Assembly (NCBI RefSeq): GCF_003987065.1
Contig: NZ_PIPY01000002.1
Location: 186,001-250,000, forward strand
From: Pseudidiomarina insulisalsae
GTDB taxonomy: Bacteria > Pseudomonadota > Gammaproteobacteria > Enterobacterales > Alteromonadaceae
Reading direction: 5' to 3'
Length of the DNA: 64,000 nt
The position numbers were made by a program, and so were the translations under genes. The notes beneath the pieces were generated by a model. It did no database searches and was not told the DNA's origin. It saw only the letters and a program-made list of their open reading frames with translations. Shown here one piece after another: positions 27,011-36,203 of the stretch (position 1 is its first letter; each line of letters begins with the position of its first letter).

Positions 27011-29020
27011 ATGGCAACCACGGACCGGCCACGACGCGTGTCAACCGCCAGTGTTAGCGTAGATGAGGTCATTCAGCGGGTCGGTAAAGACATTGTCCTG
27101 GGTTTGCCCTTGGGCCTGGGTAAGCCTATCCACTTTACCAATGCGTTGTACCAACGCGCGATGAAAGATCCGTCTATTCAGTTGCATATCGTCACGGCGC
27201 TGTCTCTGGTACCACCTAAGTTAAAAAAGGGCGCGGCAACAGAGCTGGAGTACCGTTTCAAATTACCAATTATCGAACGTTTGTACGCGGACATTCCGGA
27301 GCTCGATTATGCCCGCGATGTTCGTGACCGCGCCTTACCTGATAACGTAAAGGTTTCGGAATTTTTCTTTCAGGCAGGCGACTTTTTGCATCATGACGAG
27401 CAGCAGCGCCGCTACATCTGTACCAATTACACCCATGCTTTGCGCGACTTACAGGCGCTTGGCATTAATGTCGTCGCACAACTGCTAGCAAGCCCGGAAG
27501 CGCACCCCAGTGAGGAGCCACCGGCGCAGTTCAGTCTCAGTTGCAATCCTGATCTGTCGCTTGACCTGTTCCGTGCGTTGCGTGCTGCGGAAACTAAAGG
27601 TAATCCCGTCGCGCTGGTAGGCGAAGTCAACCAACACTTACCGTTTTTTGGTCATGACGCAGCGCTGCCTGCAGAGACATTTGATGTAGTGCTGCAACAG
27701 CCAGAAGACGACTATGCGCTGTTCCCAGTGCCACAGAATGCGATTAGCGCGCAGGATCATCTGATTGGTTTTTACGCCAGCACCCTGCTTAAAGATGGTG
27801 GCACATTGCAGGTCGGTATTGGCTCGCTGGGGTCAGCGCTTATTTATAGCACCTGCCTGCGCCACCAGGATAATCACGCCTGGCAGACATTGTTTCGCGC
27901 CCTTCGGGTTGATGAACGGTTTCCGGTGGTAGGTCGTATCGGTGGTAACAAGCCTTTCAAAAACGGCCTTTATGGCTGTAGCGAAATGATGGTTGATGGT
28001 TTTATCTACCTGCTTGAAGCGGGCATTTTAAAGCGCAAAGTCTACCCTGATGCGGTGCTCCAGGAGCAGATAAATGCGGGTGAACTTGAACCCCAGTCAG
28101 ACGATGACCCACGCCTGCAACAAGGTGTGGTGATGCATGGCGGTTTTTTTCTTGGGCCCGCGCGCTTTTACGAGAAGTTAAACGAGCTCAGTGACGAACA
28201 GCGCCAGCTGATTTGCATGACCAGCGTTAATTTTATCAATAACCTTACCAATCATCGCTTTGGTGACCAGCGCCTGAAAGTGGCACAGCGTCAACATAGC
28301 CGCTTTATTAATTCTGCCATGCAGTGCACTTTAAATGGCGCCGTCGTTTCTGACGGACTTGAAGATGGCCGGGTACTCAGCGGCGTGGGCGGTCAATATA
28401 ATTTTGTATCAATGGCGCATGAACTGCCTGGCGCGCGCTCGATCATTACCCTGCGCGCAACCCGAACCTCGCATGGTAAAACCCGCTCGACAATTGTATT
28501 CTCTTACGGACATTGCACAATTCCACGGCACCTGCGCGACATCGTTATTACAGAATATGGCATTGCCGATCTGCGTGGTAAAAATGATGAGCAGGTTTAT
28601 CTTGAGCTCATCCGTATTGCTGACTCCAGGTTTCAGTCCGACCTGCTGAAGCAGGCTCAGGATGCGGGCAAGGTCGCACCTGATTTTCGCTTGCCACAGG
28701 ATTGGCAAAACAATACACCGCAAGCGGTACAAGGCGCGCTGCAAGCGCTGCAAACAAAAGGCTTATTCCCGGCGTTCCCTTATGGTACCGAGCTGAACGA
28801 TACCGAGCGTACGCTCAAACCCGCCTTAGAGTATGTACAATCCCTTGCCGCGACAATCAGGGGTAAGCTTAAATTGCTAGGCCAGGCTTTGTTAGCAGGT
28901 GGCGCTCGTCCTGCCGATAGGGTATTGCTGCAGCGCATGCAACTGGAACATCCGCGCAGTCCGGCTTCGTGGTTTGCCCGACGGCTATTACGCGCTGCTT
29001 TAAAACACACCGGCCACTAA
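27011..29020 (+). CDS. Acetyl-CoA hydrolase/transferase family protein
   Basis: This 669-residue protein belongs to the acyl-CoA:carboxylate CoA-transferase/hydrolase family. The N-terminal domain (about 15-250) carries GKDIVLGLPLGLGKPIHFTN. The C-terminal domain carries the glycine-rich GTLQVGIGSLGSAL and the conserved block ending VITEYGIADLRGKND, typical of this family. It is longer than E. coli-type succinate CoA-transferases (about 500) because of a C-terminal extension of roughly 100 residues. The acyl substrate is unknown. ATG 27011 follows GAGGAG; a nearer ATG at 27004 is out of frame. Confidence 0.87.
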   Translation: MATTDRPRRVSTASVSVDEVIQRVGKDIVLGLPLGLGKPIHFTNALYQRAMKDPSIQLHIVTALSLVPPKLKKGAATELEYRFKLPIIERLYADIPELDYARDVRDRALPDNVKVSEFFFQAGDFLHHDEQQRRYICTNYTHALRDLQALGINVVAQLLASPEAHPSEEPPAQFSLSCNPDLSLDLFRALRAAETKGNPVALVGEVNQHLPFFGHDAALPAETFDVVLQQPEDDYALFPVPQNAISAQDHLIGFYASTLLKDGGTLQVGIGSLGSALIYSTCLRHQDNHAWQTLFRALRVDERFPVVGRIGGNKPFKNGLYGCSEMMVDGFIYLLEAGILKRKVYPDAVLQEQINAGELEPQSDDDPRLQQGVVMHGGFFLGPARFYEKLNELSDEQRQLICMTSVNFINNLTNHRFGDQRLKVAQRQHSRFINSAMQCTLNGAVVSDGLEDGRVLSGVGGQYNFVSMAHELPGARSIITLRATRTSHGKTRSTIVFSYGHCTIPRHLRDIVITEYGIADLRGKNDEQVYLELIRIADSRFQSDLLKQAQDAGKVAPDFRLPQDWQNNTPQAVQGALQALQTKGLFPAFPYGTELNDTERTLKPALEYVQSLAATIRGKLKLLGQALLAGGARPADRVLLQRMQLEHPRSPASWFARRLLRAALKHTGH

Positions 29021-29113
29021 ACTGGTTACGCTACAACGCAGCTTGATTGTTTTCTGGTTCTTGACCATGCTTTTAATTCCGCTGTTTTTAACACGACGTA
29101 AGGAGTATGGAAA

Positions 29114-29401
29114 ATGGCCAGTAAAGAAGCAGTCGAAAAGAAACAGGAAGCTAAAATTGAAGAAATGAAGGCCGAAATTGATCGTCTGAAAGCTAAAGCC
29201 AAGCAGTCAGGCGCTGAGTCGCAGATCAAATACGAAGAGAAAATGGAAGAAATAGAGGCGCTGAAAGATTCAGCCGAGGACAAACTCGATAAGCTTAAAA
29301 GCGCCAGCGGGGACGCCTGGTCCGACATACAGACCGGACTTGAGTCGGCAACCCAATCGTTGTCGACAGCGTTAAAGTCGGCGAAGCAGGAGTTCGATTA
29401 A
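29114..29401 (+). CDS. Small coiled-coil protein
   Basis: This 95-residue, highly charged, helix-forming protein has heptad character through most of its length (EAKIEEMKAEIDRLKAKAKQ). It has no signal peptide or membrane segment. The C terminus (SDIQTGLESATQSLSTALKS) is amphipathic. GGAG lies before the ATG. Similar short coiled-coil proteins occur in marine gammaproteobacteria and are of unknown function. Confidence 0.75.
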   Translation: MASKEAVEKKQEAKIEEMKAEIDRLKAKAKQSGAESQIKYEEKMEEIEALKDSAEDKLDKLKSASGDAWSDIQTGLESATQSLSTALKSAKQEFD

Positions 29402-29437
29402 GAGCGAAGCACTTCTCTTGCTACTTTGTTGTGCAGG

Positions 29438-29791
29438 TCAAATGCCTATCCAGGCTTTGGCCTGCACAATCTCTTCAAGGGGAAAGTACTTTACCTCTGA
29501 GTCGGTCACCAGATCCGTCGCTTGCGCAACCTTCTCCAGCCATTCCTTATCACCAACAAACGCCATTTTGCCATAATCAGAATGGTGTTTGGCGTCGACT
29601 TTTATATCCTCCCACAAACCTTTTGGCGTGTAGCCTTCAAATTCGTGGAATTCGAAGTAAAAATCTACCTGGTCATGGTGTTCTAAAATTTCGTCCATCC
29701 GCTCATGAAGCGTTTCAATGTCAGACTGTGACAGTTTATCGGTCAGACGTAGTGCGATTAAATTGTCTTTGGTTGTCTCGAGAAAATCCAT
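29438..29791 (-). CDS. SpoIIAA-like (STAS-fold, DUF3478) protein
   Basis: This 117-residue protein matches the SpoIIAA-like family (PF11964): an N-terminal strand region (NLIALRLTDKLSQSDIETLH), a central FYFEFHEFEGYTPKGLWEDIK motif and KMAFVGDKEWLEKV. The fold is STAS/CRAL-TRIO-like. The molecular role is unknown; such proteins are single-domain and cytoplasmic. It converges on the coiled-coil gene with a 36-base gap that contains an imperfect inverted repeat. Confidence 0.82.
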   Translation of the reverse strand: MDFLETTKDNLIALRLTDKLSQSDIETLHERMDEILEHHDQVDFYFEFHEFEGYTPKGLWEDIKVDAKHHSDYGKMAFVGDKEWLEKVAQATDLVTDSEVKYFPLEEIVQAKAWIGI

Positions 29792-29960
29792 TTGTGACGA
29801 ACCTCCGCAGGTGAATGGAGCTGAGTTGTCGCATCATTTTTGAACGTAGCGTTAAGGTTAGTTCATCCGTCGGGTTTTGCCAAAAGGTGAATCACCTCTT
29901 CAAAAGTGCCATACTGGACAAGTAACCAACCCACTACTTGAGTAACAGGAGACCCAGCAC

Positions 29961-31241
29961 ATGCCGAGTGTCGCACTGTCAAACGAGAGTGAAAGTCAGG
30001 CCAGTGAACCTTTGTCGCAGCAGTACCGGCAGGTACGTTCGCAAACCATGGCGTTAGTAGCGCCATTAACCGCCGAGGATATGCTGCTGCAATCAATGCC
30101 CGATGCCAGCCCGACCAAATGGCATCTGGCTCATACTACCTGGTTTTTTGAGACCTTTTTGTTGCAGCCGCATCTGAGCGGTTATCAGCCCTTTGATAAA
30201 GCTTATCAGTACCTTTTCAATTCCTACTATGACACCGTGGGCGAGCGTCATCCACGTCCACAGCGTGGATTACTATCCCGCCCTGCACTGACCGAGGTGA
30301 TCGCTTACCGTGAGCACGTTGATGCGGCGATGCTGCAACTTTTGAGCGAGCCCGCGCCCGACATTGCCGCGGCGGTTACCATTGGGCTGCATCACGAAAT
30401 GCAGCATCAGGAGCTGATCCAAACCGATATCAAGCATGCGTTATCGCTGAATAGCTACGCACAGCCGAAAGCCTCGCCAGACCGACCCGACGCCGCCAAC
30501 ACCGCGACTCATGACGAACCAGAGTTTGTTTGTTTCGCCGGCGGACTCGTTGAGGTAGGCACCAATGCCGAAAATGGGTTTGCCTATGACTGTGAGCAAC
30601 CGCGCCATAAAGTTTTTGTTCCGGAGTTCAGTCTTTGTGAGCGCCTGGTCACCAACGCTGAATGGTTGGAGTTTATTGAAGATGATGGTTATAAGCGTCC
30701 GGAATTCTGGCTTTCTGATGGCTGGGCGACCGTCCAGGAAGAACATTGGCGGGCCCCGCTTTATTGGCACCGTGAAGGTCGCCAGTGGTTTACCCGCACG
30801 CAGAGCCAGCGACTGCCAGTCGATCCAAATGCGCCGGTTTGTCATATTAGTTACTACGAAGCCGATGCGTTTGCTCGCTGGCGCGGCTGTCGCTTACCTA
30901 CCGAATTTGAGTGGGAACACGCCGCGTCGAAGCTGCCCCTGGAGGGCAACTTTCTTGAGTCTGGCGTGGCCTTGCCGCAGTCCGCGCAAGGAGCTGAAGG
31001 TAGTTTAAAGCAAATGTTTGGCGATGCATGGGAATGGACGCAAAGCCCGTTCCTACCCTACCCTGGCTTTACCCCGCCGGAGGGAGCGCTGAGTGAATAC
31101 AACGGCAAGTTTATGGCCAATCAATGGGTATTGCGGGGCGGCTCTTGTGCAACCGCGAAACAGCAGATGCGCGTCTCGTACCGTAATTTTTTCTATGCAC
31201 ACCAGCGCTGGCAGTTCAGCAGTCTGCGCCTGGCAAAATAA
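29961..31241 (+). CDS. egtB: Ergothioneine biosynthesis sulfoxide synthase EgtB
   Basis: This 426-residue non-haem iron enzyme forms the C-S bond between hercynine and a thiol donor. The N-terminal DinB-like domain carries H55/H58 (WHLAH) and the iron-binding H145-x3-H149-x-E151 (HEMQHQE). The C-terminal FGE-sulfatase domain (about 185-426) has RLPTEFEWEHAA, GDAWEWTQSPFLPYPGF and VLRGGSCAT. ATG 29961 follows GGAG. The adjacent egtD supplies hercynine. No egtA or egtC is next to it, so the thiol donor may be cysteine rather than gamma-glutamylcysteine; this is inference. Confidence 0.95.
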   Translation: MPSVALSNESESQASEPLSQQYRQVRSQTMALVAPLTAEDMLLQSMPDASPTKWHLAHTTWFFETFLLQPHLSGYQPFDKAYQYLFNSYYDTVGERHPRPQRGLLSRPALTEVIAYREHVDAAMLQLLSEPAPDIAAAVTIGLHHEMQHQELIQTDIKHALSLNSYAQPKASPDRPDAANTATHDEPEFVCFAGGLVEVGTNAENGFAYDCEQPRHKVFVPEFSLCERLVTNAEWLEFIEDDGYKRPEFWLSDGWATVQEEHWRAPLYWHREGRQWFTRTQSQRLPVDPNAPVCHISYYEADAFARWRGCRLPTEFEWEHAASKLPLEGNFLESGVALPQSAQGAEGSLKQMFGDAWEWTQSPFLPYPGFTPPEGALSEYNGKFMANQWVLRGGSCATAKQQMRVSYRNFFYAHQRWQFSSLRLAK

Positions 31242-31260
31242 CAATAAAAAAGGATGCAAA

Positions 31261-32199
31261 ATGGACAACGAGTTCAAAGAGGACGTTCTGGCAGGGCTTC
31301 GACTAACGCAAAAAGCGCTGTCACCGAAATATTTCTACGACGCACAGGGTTCGAAATACTTCGACCAGATCTGTCAGCTAGAGGAGTATTACCCTTATCG
31401 TACTGAGCTAAGTCTGCTGCCGGAAGTGGCGCGTGAGCTGCAGGATTACTTCCACCAGCAATCTGTTGACAGTATTCAGCTGGTCGAGTTTGGCGCCGGC
31501 TCGCTACACAAGGTAAAGCCGGTGTTGCAAGAGCTGAAAATGGTAAAAGAGTTCATCGCTATCGACATTTCGGGCGCGCATTTGCAGGCGGCGTCAGAGG
31601 AGCTGGCCGAAGCATTTCCTGATCTTCCCATTAAAGCGGCGCAGGGTGATTTCACCAAGCCGATTGAGCTCGCGCCGAGCGACGCCACGCCAATGGGTTT
31701 TTTCCCCGGCTCCACCATTGGCAACTTCGACCCCGGGGAAGCGCTGGATTTTCTACGCAACGCCCGCACAACCCTGGGCAAAGACAGTTACCTGTTGCTC
31801 GGTGTGGACACCAAAAAAGATCAGCAAATGCTTGAAGATGCCTACGACGATAGCAGCAATGTCACCGCCCGTTTTAATAAAAATATTCTGACGCGTATTA
31901 ACCGTGAGCTGAACGGCAACTTTGACCTTAGCCAGTTTGAACATGTCGCCATTTACAACGAAGAACTGGGCCGCATTGAGATGCATTTGCGCAGCCTTGT
32001 TGATCAGCAAGTGACGGTTGCGGGTGAGACATTTCAGTTTAAGCAAGGTGAAACGATTCATACCGAAAACTCTTACAAATATCACCCTGATGAGTTTGAC
32101 GAACTCGTAACAGCAGCGGGCTGGAAGCGTGAATGTTTATGGTTGGCCCCGGACGCTATTTTTTCAGTGATGCTACTGCATAGCAAAGAGGATAATTAG
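31261..32199 (+). CDS. egtD: L-histidine N(alpha)-methyltransferase EgtD
   Basis: This 312-residue SAM-dependent enzyme trimethylates histidine to hercynine, the first step of ergothioneine synthesis. Family motifs are visible: YFYDAQGSKYFDQICQLEEYY, the SAM site LVEFGAGSLHKV, FFPGSTIGNF and the C-terminal TENSYKY. The reading frame is open from 31093 inside egtB, but ATG 31261 is preceded by AAGGA and gives the normal N terminus. It starts 19 bases after egtB and is clearly cotranscribed with it and with the mechanosensitive channel that follows. Confidence 0.95.
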   Translation: MDNEFKEDVLAGLRLTQKALSPKYFYDAQGSKYFDQICQLEEYYPYRTELSLLPEVARELQDYFHQQSVDSIQLVEFGAGSLHKVKPVLQELKMVKEFIAIDISGAHLQAASEELAEAFPDLPIKAAQGDFTKPIELAPSDATPMGFFPGSTIGNFDPGEALDFLRNARTTLGKDSYLLLGVDTKKDQQMLEDAYDDSSNVTARFNKNILTRINRELNGNFDLSQFEHVAIYNEELGRIEMHLRSLVDQQVTVAGETFQFKQGETIHTENSYKYHPDEFDELVTAAGWKRECLWLAPDAIFSVMLLHSKEDN

Positions 32200-32200
32200 T

Positions 32201-33535
32201 ATGACCCGATGGCTGTCTATACTGCTCGTTGTCGCTGCCCTTTTAGGTGCCCTTCCGGTCGCCAATGCAGTACAGGACACAGCGACAGCCGAGCCCGCCG
32301 TAAAGGTTATTGATGCGCCGCAGGATGCGGCCATTCAGACCAGGCTAAACGAGATAAAAGCTGCGATCGGTGGCCTGGAAGGGATCACTATTTCGGTCAC
32401 TGCGGGCGTGGTCACCCTAAGTGGTGAATTTGAAAACGGTAATGCAGCAAATTCACTTATTGCGATTGCCGAGCGTACCGAAGGGGTGGTTTATGTTGAG
32501 AACCAACTGACCGAGAGTGTGCAGGTGAGCGCGCGGTTACAACCGCTGACCGACAAGTTTCAGGAACTCGGCGCGACCGCCTTGCAACTGATGCCGCTGT
32601 TACTGATTGCAGTTGCTGTGGTGGTCGTGTTCTGGCTGCTCGGCGGCTGGCTCAGCCGGCGTAGCGGTTGGCTGCAACGCTTTGGTCTGTCTGAGCTCGG
32701 CGCCCTACTTGGCAAACGCGCGATCCGGCTGCTGGTGACATTAATCGGCCTTATCATTGCGCTCGAAATACTCAATGCCACGACTCTATTCAGCGCCGTA
32801 CTCGGGGTTGCCGGGGTATTTGGTATTGCGTTGGGTTTTGCATTTCGTAATATCGTTGAGAACTACCTTGCCGGTATTCTGCTAAGCGCGCGTAATCCCT
32901 TTCGTATCGGCGATTTGATTCAAATCGGCGAGTTTACCGGAAACGTCGTACGGCTGACATCACGCGACACCGTCCTGATGACGCTTGATGGCAACCATCT
33001 GCGCATTCCCAACAGCGTGATTATAACCTCGTCGATGACCAACTTTTCGCTCAATCCACTGCGGCGTTTTGAGTTCCTCGTCGATATTACACCCGATGCT
33101 GACTTAGCTGATGCCCGCCAAATCGCACGCAACGTTCTGCAGCAGATGAAAGGCATTCTTGATGAGCCTGCACCGCAGTGCCTGATTCAGGAGCTGGGAG
33201 CCAGCACTATCGTGTTGAAAGTACTTGGGTGGGTAGATCAGCGCGAGACCGATGTCTTTAAAGCCCGCAGCGAAGCCATCCGCTTCGTCAAACAGGCCTT
33301 TGATGAGGCGGCTATTGAGATGCCCGAACCGACTTATCGACTGCGTATGGGAGCTCCGTTGGCCGAGCAGCTCACCTCTGCGCAGGAGCCCACCGAGGCC
33401 CCCAAACAAGCCGTCGAGCCCCATGAAACGCTCGAAGATATCGAGCAAACCGACGTCAGTGCTGACCGCACAATCGATAAGCAGGTGACCGAGGAACTGG
33501 AAAGCTCGGATGAGCAAAATCTGCTGAAGCGTTAG
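32201..33535 (+). CDS. MscS-type mechanosensitive channel with N-terminal BON domain
   Basis: This 444-residue protein has a signal peptide (to about residue 23), a periplasmic BON domain (about 45-105, GITISVTAGVVTLSGEFENG), then three membrane helices and the MscS pore and cytoplasmic domains. The pore helix reads GVAGVFGIALGFAFRNIVENYLAG, close to the Gly/Ala-rich TM3 of MscS, followed by RNPFRIGDLIQIGEFTG. The C-terminal tail (about 385-444) is acidic and low-complexity. The ATG comes one base after the egtD stop, so it is translationally linked to ergothioneine synthesis. It probably protects against hypo-osmotic shock; a link to ergothioneine efflux is speculative. Confidence 0.92.
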   Translation: MTRWLSILLVVAALLGALPVANAVQDTATAEPAVKVIDAPQDAAIQTRLNEIKAAIGGLEGITISVTAGVVTLSGEFENGNAANSLIAIAERTEGVVYVENQLTESVQVSARLQPLTDKFQELGATALQLMPLLLIAVAVVVVFWLLGGWLSRRSGWLQRFGLSELGALLGKRAIRLLVTLIGLIIALEILNATTLFSAVLGVAGVFGIALGFAFRNIVENYLAGILLSARNPFRIGDLIQIGEFTGNVVRLTSRDTVLMTLDGNHLRIPNSVIITSSMTNFSLNPLRRFEFLVDITPDADLADARQIARNVLQQMKGILDEPAPQCLIQELGASTIVLKVLGWVDQRETDVFKARSEAIRFVKQAFDEAAIEMPEPTYRLRMGAPLAEQLTSAQEPTEAPKQAVEPHETLEDIEQTDVSADRTIDKQVTEELESSDEQNLLKR

Positions 33536-33544
33536 CTTTTTCGA

Positions 33545-33555
33545 CTACACTTACT
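33545..33555 (+). promoter_or_regulatory. sigmaS-like extended -10 of the zinc-ribbon gene
   Basis: CTACACTTACT fits the sigmaS extended -10 pattern. It forms part of the palindrome ACACTTACTAAGTGT (33547-33561). The predicted leader is about 34 bases. Confidence 0.45.
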
Positions 33556-33591
33556 AAGTGTCATTCACCCACAAATCAGATAGGTGCTTCA

Positions 33592-33921
33592 ATGGCTATT
33601 GAAAAATGTCCGCAATGTGAAGACCAGGTACTGGATAACAAATACAGTTGCCCTGCTTGTGGCTTTGTAAAGCGCGATAAACCTGAAATACAGCGACACC
33701 CTGAAAGAAGCAAGATTACCACTAAAACTACTTCAAAGAGCTTACAAATTCAGGGGGTGGTTTCGTTGCTCCTGTTTATTGCAGGCCTGGTGTGGTTTTA
33801 CATCAGCGGTGACGAATACGCGCAACGCAATGAACTGAACGTAGTTGCCCTGGTGATGTTCGTCGTCGGTTTTATCTGGTACATATTAGTGCGCTTCTTT
33901 ATCTGGCGATCGCATGACTGA
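33592..33921 (+). CDS. Zinc-ribbon membrane protein
   Basis: The protein has 109 residues. An N-terminal zinc ribbon (CPQC...CPAC, residues 6-23) is followed by a basic linker and two membrane helices (VVSLLLFIAGLVWFYI, VVALVMFVVGFIWYILV). The topology suggests the ribbon faces the cytoplasm. No named family is recognised. A sigmaS-like -10 lies upstream. Confidence 0.75.
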   Translation: MAIEKCPQCEDQVLDNKYSCPACGFVKRDKPEIQRHPERSKITTKTTSKSLQIQGVVSLLLFIAGLVWFYISGDEYAQRNELNVVALVMFVVGFIWYILVRFFIWRSHD

Positions 33922-33955
33922 ATTTGCAAGATCGCCACTCAGCTTCTACACTTAA

Positions 33956-33966
33956 TAGTTGCAGTA
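33956..33966 (+). promoter_or_regulatory. sigmaS-like extended -10 of the CBS-domain gene
   Basis: CTACACTTAAT is nearly the sigmaS consensus (CTATACTTAA). The predicted start point is about 33969, giving a leader of roughly 76 bases before ATG 34045. Confidence 0.5.
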
Positions 33967-34044
33967 CAGCGAATCTGGCTGCAGTTTCAGACTGCATGTG
34001 CAGCCTTAGTTTTGCATTTTTAAGCAACGAAAGGAGGCGTAAGT

Positions 34045-34467
34045 ATGCAAGTTAAAGAAGTTATGACAACGCAACCGCAATATCTGAAAAATGATGTGAC
34101 GATCCGTGAAGCCGCGCGCACGATGCGCAATAACAAAACCGGCTTCGAGCCTCTCACCGATGCGAATAAAGTCACGGGCGTGATTACTGACCGCGACATT
34201 GCTGTTCGTGCCGTCGCTGAAGGTAAAAGCCTTGATGACAAGGCCAGCAGTATTGCCTCCGAGCGTGTTCTTTATACCTATCAGGATGAAGACATTGAAT
34301 CGGTGGTTCAGAATATGACTGAACAGAAGGTTCAGCGCTTGTTGGTATTAAACAACAGCGAAAACAAGGACTTGGTTGGCATCATCACCTTAGGTGATAT
34401 CGCTAATCATTGCAAAGATCCTCAGTTGGCCCAGAAAATCGTCAACGCATCACGTACTTATAACTAA
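34045..34467 (+). CDS. Tandem CBS-domain protein
   Basis: This 140-residue protein consists of two CBS motifs (about 1-60 and 72-130; VKEVMTTQPQYLKNDVTIREAA, VTGVITDRDIAVRAVA, LVGIITLGDIAN). It has no fused enzyme or DNA-binding domain. Stand-alone CBS pairs bind adenosyl ligands and often modulate other proteins. AAGGAGG lies seven bases before the ATG. A sigmaS-like promoter element lies upstream and a strong terminator downstream, so it is probably monocistronic and stress-induced. Confidence 0.88.
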   Translation: MQVKEVMTTQPQYLKNDVTIREAARTMRNNKTGFEPLTDANKVTGVITDRDIAVRAVAEGKSLDDKASSIASERVLYTYQDEDIESVVQNMTEQKVQRLLVLNNSENKDLVGIITLGDIANHCKDPQLAQKIVNASRTYN

Positions 34468-34501
34468 GGTACGTACCATTTAGAAAGTCAATCTCCCCTT
34501 G

Positions 34502-34527
34502 AAGCCAGCAGAAATGCTGGCTTTTTT
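34502..34527 (+). terminator. Rho-independent terminator after the CBS gene
   Basis: Stem AAGCCAGCA (34502-34510) / TGCTGGCTT (34515-34523), GAAA tetraloop, then a T run. Confidence 0.95.
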
Positions 34528-34555
34528 CTCGGTGGTTACTTTCCGGTGGTGAATT

Positions 34556-35170
34556 ATGACATCTGATACGAGTGACTATGAAAGCAAACGCGACTTTCGC
34601 AAAACGGATGAGCCAAAGGGAGGCAATGTGAGCTTTGACTGGGCCTCGTCACGCCCTATCTTTGTTATTCAAAAACACGATGCATCAAACCTGCATTATG
34701 ACTTCCGCATTGAAGTCGATGGTGTGCTCAAGTCATGGGCGGTACCCAAGGGCCCATCGACCGACCCGTCCGAGAAGCGCCTGGCATTACCAACCGAAGA
34801 TCACCCCATGGATTATGCCGACTTTGAGGGTACGATTCCCGAAAATGAGTATGGCGCCGGAACCGTAATGATTTGGGATCGCGGTTGTTATCGCAACTTA
34901 AAAACTGACGACGAAGGCGAGTCTGACAAATCAGTTGCAAAGCAGCTTGAAGACGGGCATGTCAATATTTGGCTGGAAGGTGAGAAACTGGTCGGTGGCT
35001 ATGCACTCATCCGTACTGACAGTGGCGATGATGAGCGCTGGTTGTTAGTAAAAATGGATGACGATGCGGCCGATGCACGGCGTAATCCTGTTTCCACCGA
35101 GACCAAGTCGGTGGCAAGCGATCGCAGCCTGGACGAAATCGCCAAGCAAGCGGATGAAAAGGATGACTGA
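34556..35170 (+). CDS. LigD 3'-phosphoesterase domain protein (stand-alone)
   Basis: This 204-residue protein is the 3'-phosphoesterase (PE) part of LigD, which trims 3'-phosphate and ribonucleotide ends during bacterial end joining. The conserved blocks are FVIQKHDASNLHYDFRIEVDG, LKSWAVPKGPS, HPMDYADFEG and GTIPENEYGAGTVMIWDRG. The C-terminal 40 residues are acidic and linker-like. It is the first gene of a three-gene unit encoding the LigD parts separately. The start of the ligase gene overlaps its stop by eight bases. It begins only 29 bases after the preceding terminator, so its promoter must lie close or overlap that terminator. Confidence 0.92.
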   Translation: MTSDTSDYESKRDFRKTDEPKGGNVSFDWASSRPIFVIQKHDASNLHYDFRIEVDGVLKSWAVPKGPSTDPSEKRLALPTEDHPMDYADFEGTIPENEYGAGTVMIWDRGCYRNLKTDDEGESDKSVAKQLEDGHVNIWLEGEKLVGGYALIRTDSGDDERWLLVKMDDDAADARRNPVSTETKSVASDRSLDEIAKQADEKDD

Positions 35171-36188
35171 TTTACTGCAGCAGTTGAGCGACGATGATCG
35201 TGAACAAGCTAAAGAGTGCAGCATGCCAGACTGGCTTGATCCAATGCTGGCGAAGCTGACCCATGACGCTTTTGCCAGCGAAGACTGGCTTTATGAACGC
35301 AAACTTGATGGCGAACGCGTCATTGCTTATATCGATGATGACGGCGAGGTGAGGCTGTGCTCGCGGAATCAAAAACTTCTCAATGACAGTTATCCCGAAC
35401 TTGAGACGGCACTTGCAGAGCAAGCGCCGCCGGGAAGTATTTTCGATGGCGAAGTCGTGGCGCTGAACGATGACGACGTCAGCGACTTTCAACGCCTGCA
35501 GGCCCGCATGAATGTCAGTAATCGCGAGGAGGCCTGCAACAGTAATGTCGCGGTTTACTTTTATCTGTTTGACTGCCTCTACATTGCGGGTCATGACCTT
35601 TGCCAATGCACCCTGCGTGGCAGAAAAAAAGTGCTACGCGAGGCTTTGGCGTGGAATGAACCTCTACGTTTTACCCAGCACCGCAACGAACACGGCATCG
35701 ACTATTTTAAAGACGCCTGCGATAAAGGTTGGGAGGGGCTGATCGCTAAGAAGGCCGATAGCAACTACGCCCACAGTCGTTCCCCGAACTGGTTAAAGTT
35801 TAAGTGCTTAATGCAACAGGAGTTTGTCATTTGTGGTTTTACCGAGCCGGAAGGCGAGCGTATTGGCTTTGGCGCGCTGCTGCTGGGCTTTTACCGCGAT
35901 GACGCGTTAGTTTATGCCGGTCAGGTAGGCACCGGGTTCGACGATGACATGCTCGAGCAGCTCGAGCAAAAATTAACATCTATCGAGCGCAAAAGTTCAC
36001 CCTTTGATGACGCCGAGCCTGACGATTCCCGGATCACCTTCGTTACGCCGAAATTAGTCTGCGAGGTGGCGTTTACTGAATGGACCTCTGAAGAGAAATT
36101 GCGTCACCCACGATTTCAGGGCCTGCGCCGTGATAAAGAGCCAAAAGACGTTCATAAAGAGATTGCCGAGCAAGTCGCCGATCTCTAA
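35163..36188 (+). CDS. ATP-dependent DNA ligase, LigD ligase domain (stand-alone)
   Basis: This 341-residue protein has the adenylation motif KLDGER (motif I, KxDG) near residue 48, FDGEVVAL (motif III), GWEGLIAKK (motif IV) and WLKFKC (motif V), followed by an OB-fold domain. This is the ligase part of LigD. The frame is open from 35058, but ATG 35163 overlaps the phosphoesterase stop (ATGACTGA) and is the likely coupled start; ATG 35154 is also possible. It probably seals nicks and ends in non-homologous end joining. No Ku gene is present in the window. Confidence 0.92.
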   Translation: MTDLLQQLSDDDREQAKECSMPDWLDPMLAKLTHDAFASEDWLYERKLDGERVIAYIDDDGEVRLCSRNQKLLNDSYPELETALAEQAPPGSIFDGEVVALNDDDVSDFQRLQARMNVSNREEACNSNVAVYFYLFDCLYIAGHDLCQCTLRGRKKVLREALAWNEPLRFTQHRNEHGIDYFKDACDKGWEGLIAKKADSNYAHSRSPNWLKFKCLMQQEFVICGFTEPEGERIGFGALLLGFYRDDALVYAGQVGTGFDDDMLEQLEQKLTSIERKSSPFDDAEPDDSRITFVTPKLVCEVAFTEWTSEEKLRHPRFQGLRRDKEPKDVHKEIAEQVADL

Positions 36189-36203
36189 CGGGAGGAAGCC
36201 ACC

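Noticed and set aside
29430-29468. Inverted repeat TGTGCAGGTCAAA/TTTGGCCTGCACA as terminator
   Set aside because: No T-tract on either strand and a long loop; kept only as a feature remark for the neighbouring genes.
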